A DNA stretch of 64,000 nucleotides, from NCBI GenBank assembly GCA_902560805.1, contig CACENW010000001.1, forward strand, positions 248,001-312,000, given 5' to 3'. Each line of letters begins with the position of its first letter. Positions within the stretch are counted from its first letter, which is position 1. The notes beneath the pieces are model-generated. The model searched no databases. It was not told the DNA's origin and saw only the letters and a program-made list of their open reading frames with translations. This document shows positions 40,382 to 50,278 of this stretch, piece after piece. Position numbers and translations under genes: made by a program. This stretch comes from an uncultured Pelagibacteraceae bacterium (GTDB taxonomy: Bacteria; Pseudomonadota; Alphaproteobacteria; Pelagibacterales; Pelagibacteraceae).

Positions 40382-41290
40382 TTAAATTTTTTTTAAAAAT
40401 TTGTTTATCTCTGATGGCTTGAGTTTAACCCAATCACTCATGTGTCCTCGAGCCCATGTGTTTTGCCTTTTGGCGTATTGTCTAGTTTTTATCGATATTT
40501 TTTCTTTGATTTCGTCAATTTTTTTTTCATTATCTAAATATTCCTGAATTTCATTTACTCCGATTGCTTTGCAAGCAGTCATTTGTTTTTTAATTTTGAG
40601 TTTTAAAAATCTTTTAACCTCATTCACGGCACCCATTTTAATCATCTGTCCAGTTCTTTGATGAATTCTTTGAACCAACACATCACGTGGATAATCAATA
40701 TAAATTTTGAAAAAGTCCTCTTCTAAATAATTTGATTTAGTATTTTTAAACCAATCATGAAGAGATTTTTTTGTAAACTTTTTAACTTCAAAAGCTCTTA
40801 TTGATCTCTGAGTATCAGTAGGATTAATTTTATTTTTTGAAAGAGGATCTAGTTTTAATAATTGTTTATAGAATTTACTTTGACCAATTTTATTATTTAA
40901 ACTTCTTATTTGATTTCTAAACCTAACAGGAATGTTTGGAATTCGAACTAGACCATCAGTTAAAGCTTTAAAATAAAGTCCAGTCCCTCCAACAAGAATT
41001 GGTATTTTATTTCTTTTTCTAACTTCAATTATTTTCTTATTTACAATTTTAAGCCAATCTCCAGTTGAAAAACTTTTCTTTGCATCTTGAAAACCATATA
41101 GATGATGTTTTATTGATTGATAATTTTTAGGGTCTGGTCTTGCAGATAAAATTTTAAGCTGCTTATACACTTGCATGCTGTCAGCATTAATAATTTCCCC
41201 TTTAATTTTTTTTGCAAGTTTAATTGCGAAATTTGACTTTCCAGATGCCGTAGGTCCTGAAATTAAAATTATCTTGGATTTCAAATCCAT
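40382..41290 (-). CDS. miaA: tRNA dimethylallyltransferase MiaA
   Basis: A 302-residue enzyme. The P-loop is [16 protein letters not shown], followed by [33 protein letters not shown] and the C-terminal [13 protein letters not shown], all MiaA signatures. Adds the dimethylallyl group to A37 of tRNAs reading U-first codons. It follows the DegP-like gene by two bases in the hflKC operon. Confidence 0.95.
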   Translation of the reverse strand: MDLKSKIILISGPTASGKSNFAIKLAKKIKGEIINADSMQVYKQLKILSARPDPKNYQSIKHHLYGFQDAKKSFSTGDWLKIVNKKIIEVRKRNKIPILVGGTGLYFKALTDGLVRIPNIPVRFRNQIRSLNNKIGQSKFYKQLLKLDPLSKNKINPTDTQRSIRAFEVKKFTKKSLHDWFKNTKSNYLEEDFFKIYIDYPRDVLVQRIHQRTGQMIKMGAVNEVKRFLKLKIKKQMTACKAIGVNEIQEYLDNEKKIDEIKEKISIKTRQYAKRQNTWARGHMSDWVKLKPSEINKFLKKI

Positions 41291-41292
41291 TA

Positions 41293-42708
41293 CTAATCTA
41301 ATTTAATACCAATAAATCTTCTTTGATTTTGATTGTTGTAAATTGCAATTAAAATAGTTTTTTGATTTGAGTTTATTACTTTTTGAGTGATATCTCTTAA
41401 ATCATCTGCTGACCTAATTTTTTTCTTCTGAGCTTCAATAATAATACTATTGATCTCAATTGAATTTACTAAAGGACTATTATTAGCCATATTAGTTATT
41501 ACTAATCCTGTAGTTTGGTTTGGTAATTTACGATTTTTTATGTCCTCTTTAGTTAAAGGTCTTACTGATATTCTTAAACTCTCAATAATTTCATCTAAAT
41601 TATTTTCATCTTTTTTTGAATTTTCGCTTACTTTGAAATCATCAGATGTTTCCAATCTTCCTAACAAAACTTTTTTAGTTATTTCTTTTTTATTTCTCCA
41701 AATTTTTACATCTACATTTTTTCCAACATCTGTTCTTGCAACAATTGCTGGTAACTCTTTCATTTGCTTAATCTCAACACCATTAAACTCTAAAATTATA
41801 TCTCCAGCCTGAATACCAGCTTTTTCAGAAGGACTATTTTCAGCAACACTAGCAACTAAAGCACCTCTTGGTTTATCTAGTTTTTCAGCCTCAGCAATTT
41901 CTTTTGTAACATCTTGAATTCTTACACCTAGCCAACCTCTTTTAGTTTCTCCAAACTCTATTAATTGTTTAATAACTTGTTGAGCGCTATTTGATGGAAT
42001 TGAAAATCCTATACCGATAGAACCATTTCTTCCTAAAATAGCAGTATTAATTCCAATTACATTTCCTTCCATATCAAATAAAGGTCCACCTGAGTTTCCT
42101 GAATTGATCGATGCATCTGTTTGAATAAAATCCTCATATCTTGATAACCCAATTGATCTATTTCTTGCTGAAATAATTCCAGCAGTCACTGTTCCACCAA
42201 GACCAAATGGATTTCCAATCGCTAAAACCCAATCGCCAATTCTTGATTTATCAGAGTCTCCAAAACCAACAGGTTTAAATTTTTCTTCTGTTTCTAATTG
42301 TAATACTGCAATATCCATCAAAGGATCGGCACCAAGAACCTTTGCTTTATATTCTTGGTCTCCATTTACTCTAACAATGATATCATCAGCATCTTGAATT
42401 ACATGATTATTTGTTACCACAATTCCATTTTCATCTATGATAAATCCAGAGCCTAAGGCTGCTGATTTTCTTTCTTGAGGAGTTCCAAATTCTTTGAACA
42501 TGTCTTCAAATGGAGAACCTGGAGGAAATTGAAAAGGCAAAGGATTACTATTAGTTACTACAGTTGTTGATGTAGAAATATTTACCACTGAAGGCATCAA
42601 TCTTTCTGCAAGATCTGCAAATGATGCTGGAACAGGTTTGGAATTTGATTGTATTGAAATACTTATAGAAAATACAATTGTTAAAAATATGAGTTTTAAT
42701 TTTTTCAT
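41293..42708 (-). CDS. DegP/HtrA family periplasmic serine protease
   Basis: A 471-residue protein with an N-terminal signal sequence (KLKLIFLTIVFSISISIQ). The trypsin-like domain has His102 (VVTNNHVI), Asp132 (MDIAVL) and Ser206 (SGNSGGPL). Two PDZ domains follow (about 235-330 and 370-465). This Do-type protease degrades damaged envelope proteins. Its location next to hflKC and DUF2065 repeats a common proteobacterial order. Confidence 0.95.
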   Translation of the reverse strand: MKKLKLIFLTIVFSISISIQSNSKPVPASFADLAERLMPSVVNISTSTTVVTNSNPLPFQFPPGSPFEDMFKEFGTPQERKSAALGSGFIIDENGIVVTNNHVIQDADDIIVRVNGDQEYKAKVLGADPLMDIAVLQLETEEKFKPVGFGDSDKSRIGDWVLAIGNPFGLGGTVTAGIISARNRSIGLSRYEDFIQTDASINSGNSGGPLFDMEGNVIGINTAILGRNGSIGIGFSIPSNSAQQVIKQLIEFGETKRGWLGVRIQDVTKEIAEAEKLDKPRGALVASVAENSPSEKAGIQAGDIILEFNGVEIKQMKELPAIVARTDVGKNVDVKIWRNKKEITKKVLLGRLETSDDFKVSENSKKDENNLDEIIESLRISVRPLTKEDIKNRKLPNQTTGLVITNMANNSPLVNSIEINSIIIEAQKKKIRSADDLRDITQKVINSNQKTILIAIYNNQNQRRFIGIKLD

Positions 42709-42709
42709 A

Positions 42710-42895
42710 TTAACTTTTAATTAAATAAACAATTACAAAACCTATAACTGCAAAAATAAGACCACCTGATCTCAGTTGGCTATCTTTGACAACTTCAAGT
42801 TTTTTAAGCATACTTTTCATTTTTGCTGGAAATAAGGCATATAAAATTCCTTCTATAAATAAAAAAAGACCAAAAGCTATAACTAGCTCATTCAT
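42710..42895 (-). CDS. DUF2065 family small membrane protein
   Basis: A 61-residue protein with two hydrophobic helices. I recognise the DUF2065 pattern, IAFGLFLFIEGILYALFPAK then MKSMLKKLE and SGGLIFAVIGFVIVYLI. In many proteobacteria it lies between hflC and a degP-like gene, as here. Role unknown, perhaps linked to HflKC membrane complexes. Confidence 0.85.
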   Translation of the reverse strand: MNELVIAFGLFLFIEGILYALFPAKMKSMLKKLEVVKDSQLRSGGLIFAVIGFVIVYLIKS

Positions 42896-42902
42896 CTAAA
42901 AA

Positions 42903-43775
42903 TTATTGTTTAATATCAGGATTTGTATTTCCAAAAAATTTAAAAAATTCACTATCTGGAGACAAGATCATTGAGGTTTCACCCGCAGTAAATGCTTTGC
43001 TATAAGATTGCATAGATCTGTAGAAAGAAAAGAATTCAGGGTCCTGACCAAAAGCATCTGCAAAAATTTTATTTCTTTCACCATCACCTTCACCCTTCAT
43101 GATTTCTGATTGCTTTTGAGCGTCAGCTAATATTACAGTCACTTCTTTATCAGCAGTTGAAGTAATTGTTACTGCCATCTCAGCTCCTTTTGCTCTAAAC
43201 TCCTTTGCCTCTCTTTCCCTCTCAGTTTGCATTCTTCTATAAATTGCATCACTGTTTGCTGTAGGAAGATCGGCTCTTTTAATTCTTACATCTACAATAT
43301 TAATCCCAAAATTTTGTGCTTCATTATTAACCCCATCTTTAATCAAAGACATTTGTTTTGATCTATCTTGTGATAACAAAGTTTGTAATTCTTCTTGACC
43401 CAAAACATTTCTAATTCTTGAGTTTATAATTGTAGATAACCTTGATCTTGCAACTCTTTCATCGCCAACAGAAATATAAAATTTTAAAGGATCAACTATT
43501 TGAAATCTTGCAAACGCATCAACAATCAATCTTTTTTGATCAGAAGCGATTACTTCCTCTGGTGGAGTGTCTAAATTTAAAATTCTTTTATCTAAATAAA
43601 CAACGTTTTGGATAAATGGAATTTTAAAATTTAAACCTGGTTTCATTATAATTCTTTTTGGATCACCAAACTGAAGGATTATTGCTTGATTTACTTCTTT
43701 AACTATAATTACAGATAGATATGCTACAACACCAATTAAAACCAATATTCCAGCTAATACTTTTCCAGCTTTCAT
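42903..43775 (-). CDS. hflC: FtsH protease modulator HflC
   Basis: A 290-residue stomatin/SPFH protein. One N-terminal membrane helix (VLAGILVLIGVVAYLSVIIV) precedes VNQAIILQFGDPKRII and a long coiled coil (about 185-245) with RMQTEREREAKEFRAKGAEM, the HflC signature. Forms a cage with HflK around FtsH in the inner membrane. Directly abuts hflK. Confidence 0.94.
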   Translation of the reverse strand: MKAGKVLAGILVLIGVVAYLSVIIVKEVNQAIILQFGDPKRIIMKPGLNFKIPFIQNVVYLDKRILNLDTPPEEVIASDQKRLIVDAFARFQIVDPLKFYISVGDERVARSRLSTIINSRIRNVLGQEELQTLLSQDRSKQMSLIKDGVNNEAQNFGINIVDVRIKRADLPTANSDAIYRRMQTEREREAKEFRAKGAEMAVTITSTADKEVTVILADAQKQSEIMKGEGDGERNKIFADAFGQDPEFFSFYRSMQSYSKAFTAGETSMILSPDSEFFKFFGNTNPDIKQ

Positions 43776-44882
43776 TTAATTTGTCTCTTTCTTTTTAAGC
43801 TCTGGTAATGGTAAATATGGAACCACACCCGAACCTGATTCTTTATCTATAATAATTTTATTTATATCTGCTAGAACAGTTTCCATTGTTTCAAGAAACA
43901 TTCTTTCTTGAGTAACTTGTTTTGCTTTTGCATACTCATTATAAATTGCTAAAAATCTACTAGCTTCACCTTCTGCTTTAGCAACAACCTCTTTTTTATA
44001 AGCTTCTGCAGCTTGTAAAATTTTTTGTGCTTCCCCTCTTGCTCTTGGGATTACATCATTAGCATAAGCTTCAGCTTCGTTTTTTGACCTTTCCATATCT
44101 GCTCTCGCAGCTTGGACATCTCTAAAAGCATCGATAACTTGATCAGGTGGGTCGGCTTTTTGAGTTTGTACTTGTGTAATTTGAATTCCACTCTCATAAT
44201 CGTCTAAAATGCTTTGAATGATTTCCTGTGTCTCAATCTCAATTTTAGATCTACCTTCTGTTAAAATTGGTTGAATATCACTTTTAGCAATCACTTCTCT
44301 CATTGCTGTCTCCGCAGCAGCTTTAACAGTTCCTATAGGATCTTGGATTTTAAATAAAAAGTTTCCTGCATCTTTGATAACCCAAAATACTGAAAAATCG
44401 ATATTTACAATATTTTCATCACCTGTAAGCATTAAACTTTCTTGAGGTACATCAGCAACGCCTCCTCCTGTAGAAAATCCACTGTCTCTTTCAGATCTAA
44501 ATCCAATGTCAATTCTGTTTACTTTTGTTACTTTTGGAGTTTGAACAGTCTCTACTGGAAAAGGTATATGATAATTTAATCCTGGCTGAGTAGTTTTAAC
44601 AAATTTTCCAAATCTAAGAACAACACCTTGTTCATCAGGTAACACCCTATAAAGTCCACTCGCAAGCCACACAAATGCCAAGACTAATAAAATTAATCCA
44701 ATTGATTTTCCCCCTGAAGATTTCCCACCGGGTAAAAACTTTTTTATCTTATCTTGAAATTCTCTTATAATTTCATCTACGTTTGGTGGCGTTGGTCCTC
44801 TTCCTGAACCATTTCCTCCACTACCACCTCCTGGAGGTGCGCCCCATGGACTTCCGCCTCTTCCTTTGAAATCATCTGACAT
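43776..44882 (-). CDS. hflK: FtsH protease modulator HflK
   Basis: A 368-residue SPFH protein. A Gly/Pro-rich cytoplasmic head (about 1-35) precedes the membrane helix IGLILLVLAFVWLASGLYRV, then PDEQGVVLRFGKFV and a coiled coil with ANDVIPRARGEAQKILQAAE. First gene of the hflKC-degP-miaA operon. It starts 51 bases from the divergent mrp gene, so both promoters lie in or near that gap. Confidence 0.95.
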   Translation of the reverse strand: MSDDFKGRGGSPWGAPPGGGSGGNGSGRGPTPPNVDEIIREFQDKIKKFLPGGKSSGGKSIGLILLVLAFVWLASGLYRVLPDEQGVVLRFGKFVKTTQPGLNYHIPFPVETVQTPKVTKVNRIDIGFRSERDSGFSTGGGVADVPQESLMLTGDENIVNIDFSVFWVIKDAGNFLFKIQDPIGTVKAAAETAMREVIAKSDIQPILTEGRSKIEIETQEIIQSILDDYESGIQITQVQTQKADPPDQVIDAFRDVQAARADMERSKNEAEAYANDVIPRARGEAQKILQAAEAYKKEVVAKAEGEASRFLAIYNEYAKAKQVTQERMFLETMETVLADINKIIIDKESGSGVVPYLPLPELKKKETN

Positions 44883-44933
44883 ATGCCAAAGTATATAGTG
44901 TCTTTATTACAAAAAACAAGTAATGATAGATTT

Positions 44934-45758
44934 ATGACTGATAAAAAGCCAGAACTTAGTGACGCAATGAAAAAGAAGCTGGAGCCTAAGAAATTCACAA
45001 AAAATCCAATCTTAGGAACAAAATTTACTATTGCAATTTCGAGCGCAAAAGGAGGAGTGGGTAAATCTACATTTGCAACGAATCTAGCTTTAGCCTTAAA
45101 AAAGATTGGATGTAAAGTTGGATTATTAGATGCTGATATTTATGGTCCTTCTGTTCCCAAAATGTTTAACATTAATGAAAAACCAAAAAGTGATGGTCAA
45201 AAATTAGATCCTATAACAAAATATGATATTCAATGTATGTCAATTGGATTTTTAGCTGATCAACAAACTCCAATGATATGGAGAGGTCCAATGGTAACTA
45301 GTGCAATTAAAACTTTTACTCAGAAAGTTAATTGGAAAGATTTAGATTTTATAATTGTTGATATGCCTCCAGGAACTGGTGATACTCAATTAACTTTTTC
45401 ACAGGAAATTAAAATGGATGGTGCTATCATTGTATCAACTCCTCAAGAAGTGGCCCTATTAGATGTTAAAAGAGGAATTAAAATGTTTGATAAACTTGGA
45501 GTAAAAATTTTAGGTTTAGTTGATAACATGAGTTTTTTTATCGGAGATGATGGTAAGAAATATAAAATATTTGGAGAAGGTGGAGTAAAAAAAACAGCTG
45601 AAGAATTTCAAAAAGATTTTTTAGGAGAAATACCAATTAATCCTGAAGTTGGAAATTTTGGTGATCAAGGAAAACCTATAGTCGAGTCGAAACCAGATCA
45701 TGAAATTTCAAAAATATATTTAGAATTTGCTGAAAAAATTAAATCAACTTATCTTTAA
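44934..45758 (+). CDS. apbC: Mrp/ApbC family iron-sulfur cluster carrier ATPase
   Basis: A 274-residue P-loop ATPase with deviant Walker A KGGVGKS (39-45), [26 protein letters not shown] and VDNMSFF. The frame is open from 44883, but ATG 44934 (MTDKKPEL) is closer to the conserved part and leaves room for a promoter, so it is preferred. The usual CxxC near the C terminus of Mrp proteins is not present here (the region after [15 protein letters not shown] lacks it), an oddity shared by some family members. The 3' end overlaps thyX by 20 bases. Confidence 0.9.
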   Translation: MTDKKPELSDAMKKKLEPKKFTKNPILGTKFTIAISSAKGGVGKSTFATNLALALKKIGCKVGLLDADIYGPSVPKMFNINEKPKSDGQKLDPITKYDIQCMSIGFLADQQTPMIWRGPMVTSAIKTFTQKVNWKDLDFIIVDMPPGTGDTQLTFSQEIKMDGAIIVSTPQEVALLDVKRGIKMFDKLGVKILGLVDNMSFFIGDDGKKYKIFGEGGVKKTAEEFQKDFLGEIPINPEVGNFGDQGKPIVESKPDHEISKIYLEFAEKIKSTYL

Positions 45759-46686
45759 GATCAAAAGCGGTCATTAATTCATTCCATTCTCTTTTTGAAA
45801 GACCTGAACTTTCGACATCAACATTTTCACCTTTTATAAGTTTTTGAATTATAACTTTTCCTTTAGCAGAAACCTCTGTTCCTCCTACTCTGTAATCCAT
45901 GAATGCATCATAAGTTATTGGTACCCATTTTTTAACTGTATCTAACATTATATCTGCATAAACTCTTATTTCATACTGAGCATGACTATCAGCTCTTAAC
46001 CTTAAAAAATTCATCAAATTTAATAAATCAGTTTTCCAATACCACTGGGTGTAAGTATTTAATGTTAAATTCATTCTTGCAAGCTCTCTTGCTAATCCTT
46101 TTTTATTCTCATCAATAGTTGAACCATCATATCTTTCATTAAGCATTGTCTCATAATTCTCATAAGTTCTCTCTGCATCATTTTTTAAAAGTTCTAAAAC
46201 TTCTTCAGCCTGTTTTCCTTCAAGTACATCCCCCCTTCCTTGTCGATTACTAGTTGATTGTGCTGCTAAATTTTCTTTAGAAGGTAAATAGAATTCTTTA
46301 TCTAGAATTGAATATCTTGCAGAGTATTCATTTACATTAGCAGTTCTATGTCTGATCCATTGTCTTGCAATAAATATTGGAAGTTTTATATGATATTTAA
46401 TTTCACACATTTCAAATGGCGTACTATGCCAATGTCTCATTAAATATTTTATTAAACCTTTGTCAGTTGAAACTTGTTTGGTACCTTTTCCATATGATAC
46501 TCTTGCAGATTGAACGATTGATGTATCATCACCCATGTAATCAACAACTCTTACAAATCCATGATCTAATGCTGGGATTACATCATAAAGAACTTTTTCA
46601 AGCTCAGGAGCAACCACACGCTTGGTTATATTTTTTTGATTTTTTTGATTATCAATTTCTTCTATTTGTTTTTTAGTAAGTTTCAT
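45739..46686 (-). CDS. thyX: Flavin-dependent thymidylate synthase ThyX
   Basis: A 315-residue ThyX with the signature RHRx7S at 112-122 ([11 protein letters not shown]), preceded by FIARQW, and HSTPFEM upstream. The C-terminal [17 protein letters not shown] binds FAD and nucleotide. Makes dTMP with methylene-tetrahydrofolate and reduced flavin in place of ThyA. Convergent overlap with the mrp gene at the 3' ends. Confidence 0.96.
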   Translation of the reverse strand: MKLTKKQIEEIDNQKNQKNITKRVVAPELEKVLYDVIPALDHGFVRVVDYMGDDTSIVQSARVSYGKGTKQVSTDKGLIKYLMRHWHSTPFEMCEIKYHIKLPIFIARQWIRHRTANVNEYSARYSILDKEFYLPSKENLAAQSTSNRQGRGDVLEGKQAEEVLELLKNDAERTYENYETMLNERYDGSTIDENKKGLARELARMNLTLNTYTQWYWKTDLLNLMNFLRLRADSHAQYEIRVYADIMLDTVKKWVPITYDAFMDYRVGGTEVSAKGKVIIQKLIKGENVDVESSGLSKREWNELMTAFDLKDKLI

Positions 46687-46693
46687 ATTTTTC

Positions 46694-48601
46694 CTAGTTA
46701 ATTATATCTATATGAATTCTTAATTTTTTTGAAAAATATTTAATACCATCTGTGGATAAATGAAAATTATCAAGATAATAGCTGTTAAATTTATCATCTA
46801 CAATATCACAACTTTTATTATCAATATCACAAAAGTGAGCAAATAAGTTTAATAATTTAAATCCATTATTTTTTAATATATTTTCTAAATGATTGTTTTT
46901 GATAAAATAAAATTTATCTAAAAGAGAATATGAAAATCGATTTATTTCGACTACATTCAATTTGTTGTCATAAGAACTCAAAATCTTAAGCAATATATTA
47001 TAATGGCCTCTATTTAAATTTTCATCTTGTTTAAAAACAGGATAACCATAAACATAAAACAATGGGACATTATACATTTTCGCTACGTTGCTAAATAAAA
47101 GCAACTGACTCAATTGAGAATTAAAATCAAATGAGTCATAATGATAAGATATCAAAATTTTTTCAACATTATTATTTTGCATATATAAATCAAATTTTCT
47201 TATAAAATCATCGTATTTTTTTTTATTAAAGAAACTGTATTTAAGTAATTCATATTTTTTTTGGTCAGTTTCAAAACCATCATTATATTTAAATAACATA
47301 AATAAATCCTCAGCTTTTGAATCTCCTATAATTAGAATTTTTTCTTTTTCGGTATTAATTTCATTTAAATTTTTAAGCAAATTATCTCTTTCGCTTACTA
47401 AATTTTCATATTTTTTTAATAAAACATTATTATAGTTATTATTAATTTTGTAAAAATCCTTCTGATATCCATAACTTTTAAAATTAAAAAAATTAATTAA
47501 CGATGAAAAGAATATCAGCAAAATTATAACAATAATTGATGACTTTATATTGGTTTTTTTTCGTAACGGACCCTCAAAAAACTTAAATGATAAATATGAC
47601 AAAAAAGTACTTATTAAAATTATTATAAATATTTTAAAATAAATATTTATATCTATATCAAAATATTTTTTTTCAAAAATTATTATCGGGTAGTGAATTA
47701 AATATAAACTATATGATAATTTTCCAAAAAAAATAAAGAATTTATTTTTAAAAAATAAGTCATAATATCTATCATTTTTATAATTTGTTAAAATTAATCC
47801 AGTTCCAAGAACAGGTAGTAAAGTAAATAATCCTGGGTGGAATTTTTTTATTTCATAAAATAAAATTGATAAAAAAATTAATATCAAACCATAAGTGACA
47901 AATTTAATTTTTTTTTTTTTATTTTTGATAGTGATTTCAAAAAAAAACATGCCAATCAAAAACTCCCAAATTCGGCCAGAAAAACTATAGAAGTCTAAAA
48001 AGGTTGGACTATTATAAAAGAATACTTGTTCTTCGATATATGGTGATCTTATTTTTAAATTTCCTCCAAATTGAATCAACAATAAAGATAGTAGGCCTAA
48101 AGTTATTAATAAATAAATATAAAATTTTTTATTTATTTTTAAAAAAAAAAGAAAAATTAATGCAAATAAATAATATTGTATTTCAACAGATAAACTCCAA
48201 AAATTTAAAATAGGACTTTTATAAGATTGAGCGAAATAATCGTTTATTGTTTGAGAAAACCAAACGTTAGACAAGAATGGGATGCTATAAAGAAGATCTC
48301 TGCTTAATGAAAATGACTCATATGGATCCAAAAAAAAAATTATTATTGATAAACAAGATATTACTAAAAAATAAGCTGGGAATATTCTTTTAATTCTCCC
48401 GAGTATGTAATTTTTCAGACTTACATTTTTTTGATAAAAAATTTGAGCAATTAAATAACCACTTATTACAAAAAAAATATCAACACCTAAAAAACCAGAT
48501 TTAAATAATGATAATTCTAAATGAAATAAAAAGACCAATATTATACTTACTCCTTTTAAAGCATCTATTTCAGGTCTGTACAATTTTATATTTCTATTCA
48601 T
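46694..48601 (-). CDS. Membrane O-acyltransferase (acyltransferase 3, OafA type) with SGNH-like C terminus
   Basis: A 635-residue protein. The N-terminal part (about 1-350) has ten or so membrane segments with [20 protein letters not shown] and [20 protein letters not shown], the acyltransferase-3 signature. The C-terminal part (about 380-635) is soluble, with [12 protein letters not shown] as a GDS-like block and [14 protein letters not shown] as the closing D-x-x-H block of an SGNH domain. Acetylates lipopolysaccharide or other surface glycans. It is very rich in Lys, Asn, Ile and Phe, more AT-biased than housekeeping neighbours, and next to ssrA, so it may be accessory DNA. Confidence 0.88.
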   Translation of the reverse strand: MNRNIKLYRPEIDALKGVSIILVFLFHLELSLFKSGFLGVDIFFVISGYLIAQIFYQKNVSLKNYILGRIKRIFPAYFLVISCLSIIIFFLDPYESFSLSRDLLYSIPFLSNVWFSQTINDYFAQSYKSPILNFWSLSVEIQYYLFALIFLFFLKINKKFYIYLLITLGLLSLLLIQFGGNLKIRSPYIEEQVFFYNSPTFLDFYSFSGRIWEFLIGMFFFEITIKNKKKKIKFVTYGLILIFLSILFYEIKKFHPGLFTLLPVLGTGLILTNYKNDRYYDLFFKNKFFIFFGKLSYSLYLIHYPIIIFEKKYFDIDINIYFKIFIIILISTFLSYLSFKFFEGPLRKKTNIKSSIIVIILLIFFSSLINFFNFKSYGYQKDFYKINNNYNNVLLKKYENLVSERDNLLKNLNEINTEKEKILIIGDSKAEDLFMLFKYNDGFETDQKKYELLKYSFFNKKKYDDFIRKFDLYMQNNNVEKILISYHYDSFDFNSQLSQLLLFSNVAKMYNVPLFYVYGYPVFKQDENLNRGHYNILLKILSSYDNKLNVVEINRFSYSLLDKFYFIKNNHLENILKNNGFKLLNLFAHFCDIDNKSCDIVDDKFNSYYLDNFHLSTDGIKYFSKKLRIHIDIIN

Positions 48602-48657
48602 AAAAAATTATTTTAATGATATATTAATTTTTATATTTGAAGTAATTTGATATTTCA

Positions 48658-48686
48658 TTGCAAAATTATAAAAAAATTTTTATAAT
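48658..48686 (+). promoter_or_regulatory. Sigma70 promoter of ssrA
   Basis: TTGCAA (48658-48663) and a perfect TATAAT (48681-48686) are separated by 17 bases, the best promoter match found in the window. Transcription would start at about 48693, at the beginning of the tmRNA acceptor piece. Confidence 0.75.
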
Positions 48687-48689
48687 AAA

Positions 48690-48965
48690 GATGTTGGTTT
48701 CCAACTACGACGATAAACGAATTTCGTAATAACCATTGCGGACGTGGGGGCAGTACCCACCACCTCCACCATTATTATATATGGGGGTGAACTAGAATCG
48801 ACGGGTGACTAAAGGCTATTCTTTCGTTCGGGATTGTTCCACCGTAACGGGCTAATTTATAATTGCTAACGAAAGTTACGCACTTGCTGCATAATTAACA
48901 TAGTTAATTAAGCACGGGGTCCGGGGCACCTGGCAACAGAACGCCCCTGCACAATTGTTAATTTA
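48690..48965 (+). ncRNA. ssrA: Transfer-messenger RNA, circularly permuted two-piece form
   Basis: The acceptor piece comes first. A T-arm GTGGG/CCCAC (48744-48748 with 48756-48760) is followed by the 3' acceptor strand CACCTCC (48761-48767), discriminator A and encoded CCA (48769-48771). After a short spacer the 5' strand GGGGGTG (48783-48789) pairs with it (one G-U), followed by GAATCGACGGG, the tmRNA D-like region. The tag frame GCT AAC GAA AGT TAC GCA CTT GCT GCA TAA (48865-48894) encodes ANESYALAA. GGGGC/GCCCC beyond it is probably pseudoknot 2. Outer ends are approximate. Rescues stalled ribosomes with SmpB. Confidence 0.93.
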
Positions 48966-49063
48966 GTAAAAAATATAAATTTTATTTTTAATAAACAACT
49001 GAACCAGTCGTTAAATAATTATTAAAGTAAGAAAGAAATTTTTATGTACTTTCTACAATTTAG

Positions 49064-49831
49064 TTAGATTTCTAGGTGTTTTAAATCAGAATATCTAAAA
49101 ATTTGAACTTTACGCAAACTATCTTTGGTGTTTTGAACAGTGGAGTGGAATAGCATTGTATCAAAAAAACAAATAGTTCCTGGATCATGTCCAATAAAAA
49201 TTTTTTCACAATTGTCTAGTTTCCTTAAGTCCCTTGGAACTACTTGTGGTCTACCATTTTTATCTTTTCTAACTTTTAATTTAAGTTTATGTGATTTAAT
49301 CCAAAAATTTACACCTCCAGTCGCTCCAGCACCTTTTAAGCAAATATGGACTGTAAGAGCTTTTTTGCTTTGAAAAACATAATCATAATCATTATGAATA
49401 TTTTGAAAAAATTTTTTCTCATAATTACTATTTCCTTCAAAAAAAAGTCTATCTGATGAATTCATAGTGCCAAGTATTGATGTGTTAAGCAATCTTTTGA
49501 CTAATTTAATTATTAAGTGATGAGTTTTTAATTTAATACCTGAAATAACATTGTTGGGTTTACTTCCTAATTTAGCTAATATTCCTATTAAATTAGGATT
49601 TTGTTTTCTCAAAATCTTAAAATTTTTACATTTTATTTTTTTTTTATCTGCAATAATTGTAATTAATTTTTTTAAATCTCTATTATAATTTTCCCATAAA
49701 ATATCTTTGTCTTTTTTTTCAAAAAAATTCTTTATTACTACAATTCCATATTTTTTATATTGGGATACAATTTTACTATCTTGATTAACAAGAGCTTTTT
49801 TTTCAAAAATTATTTTTTTGTTTAACTTCAT
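49064..49831 (-). CDS. Phytanoyl-CoA dioxygenase (PhyH)-like protein
   Basis: A 255-residue protein with KYGIVVIKNFFEKKDKDIL at its N terminus, a possible iron-binding HNDYDY (H-x-D) in the middle and CFFDTMLFHSTVQNT towards the end, the pattern of PhyH-type Fe(II)/2-oxoglutarate dioxygenases. A TTG start at 49864 would add 11 basic residues; ATG 49831 is preferred. Lys-, Asn- and Ile-rich, AT-biased and in the patch next to ssrA. Substrate unknown; marine relatives hydroxylate small amines, lipids or sugars. Confidence 0.7.
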   Translation of the reverse strand: MKLNKKIIFEKKALVNQDSKIVSQYKKYGIVVIKNFFEKKDKDILWENYNRDLKKLITIIADKKKIKCKNFKILRKQNPNLIGILAKLGSKPNNVISGIKLKTHHLIIKLVKRLLNTSILGTMNSSDRLFFEGNSNYEKKFFQNIHNDYDYVFQSKKALTVHICLKGAGATGGVNFWIKSHKLKLKVRKDKNGRPQVVPRDLRKLDNCEKIFIGHDPGTICFFDTMLFHSTVQNTKDSLRKVQIFRYSDLKHLEI

Positions 49832-49992
49832 TATTTTTTTTTTTATAAAATTATTAAAGATCAATGTAAAGATTAACTCTAAAACAGCAATAAAATGTTA
49901 TTTTTTTGATATTAAAAAAAGTTTTAAATTGTATTTTACTTAAACTCTTCACATAACTAAGTCTTTAAAATCAGACAATATATACTTTTATA

Positions 49993-50067
49993 ATGCAATT
50001 TTTTAGTATTCATGAAGTATATTCAAATGAACATGGAAATAGAACACTTCCTAATTTAAATAAATGA
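49993..50067 (+). CDS. Possible 24-residue peptide
   Basis: ATG 49993 opens a frame encoding MQFFSIHEVYSNEHGNRTLP then NLNK before TGA. It fills a gap of about 190 bases between two minus-strand genes and its 3' end overlaps the convergent DUF1737 gene. No ribosome site is evident. It may be the remnant of a longer gene or chance. Confidence 0.2.
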   Translation: MQFFSIHEVYSNEHGNRTLPNLNK

Positions 50068-50262
50068 TAGATTAATTTTTTTTGAATATTTTTTTTTAGG
50101 TGAATTTTTTATTACTGCTTGTCCGCACCGCATAAGACCTCTCTTTTTATCAAATGTCATTTTTGGCTCACCATACAAAGTCCATCCCTTTGACAAAGCT
50201 TCTGTTACACGGTGACAAAATTTTGATGTGTCGTCATCTGTAATAAATCTATATCCCTTCAT
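50056..50262 (-). CDS. DUF1737 family protein
   Basis: A 68-residue protein. YRFITDDDTSKFCHRVTEAL and SKGWTLYGEPKMTFD followed by MRCGQAVIK match what I know of DUF1737, a small alphaproteobacterial family with no known function. A basic tail of about 15 residues extends it. GAGAGAGGAT lies upstream of the ATG, and the gene begins 17 bases after the ppdK stop, so it may be co-transcribed with ppdK. Confidence 0.8.
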   Translation of the reverse strand: MKGYRFITDDDTSKFCHRVTEALSKGWTLYGEPKMTFDKKRGLMRCGQAVIKNSPKKKYSKKINLSFI

Positions 50263-50278
50263 AAAATCCTCTCTCTAA

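Noticed and set aside
44883-44933. N-terminal extension of the Mrp/ApbC protein (MPKYIVSLLQKTSNDRF)
   Set aside because: It would begin directly against hflK and leave no promoter space; the ATG at 44934 starts nearer to the conserved part.
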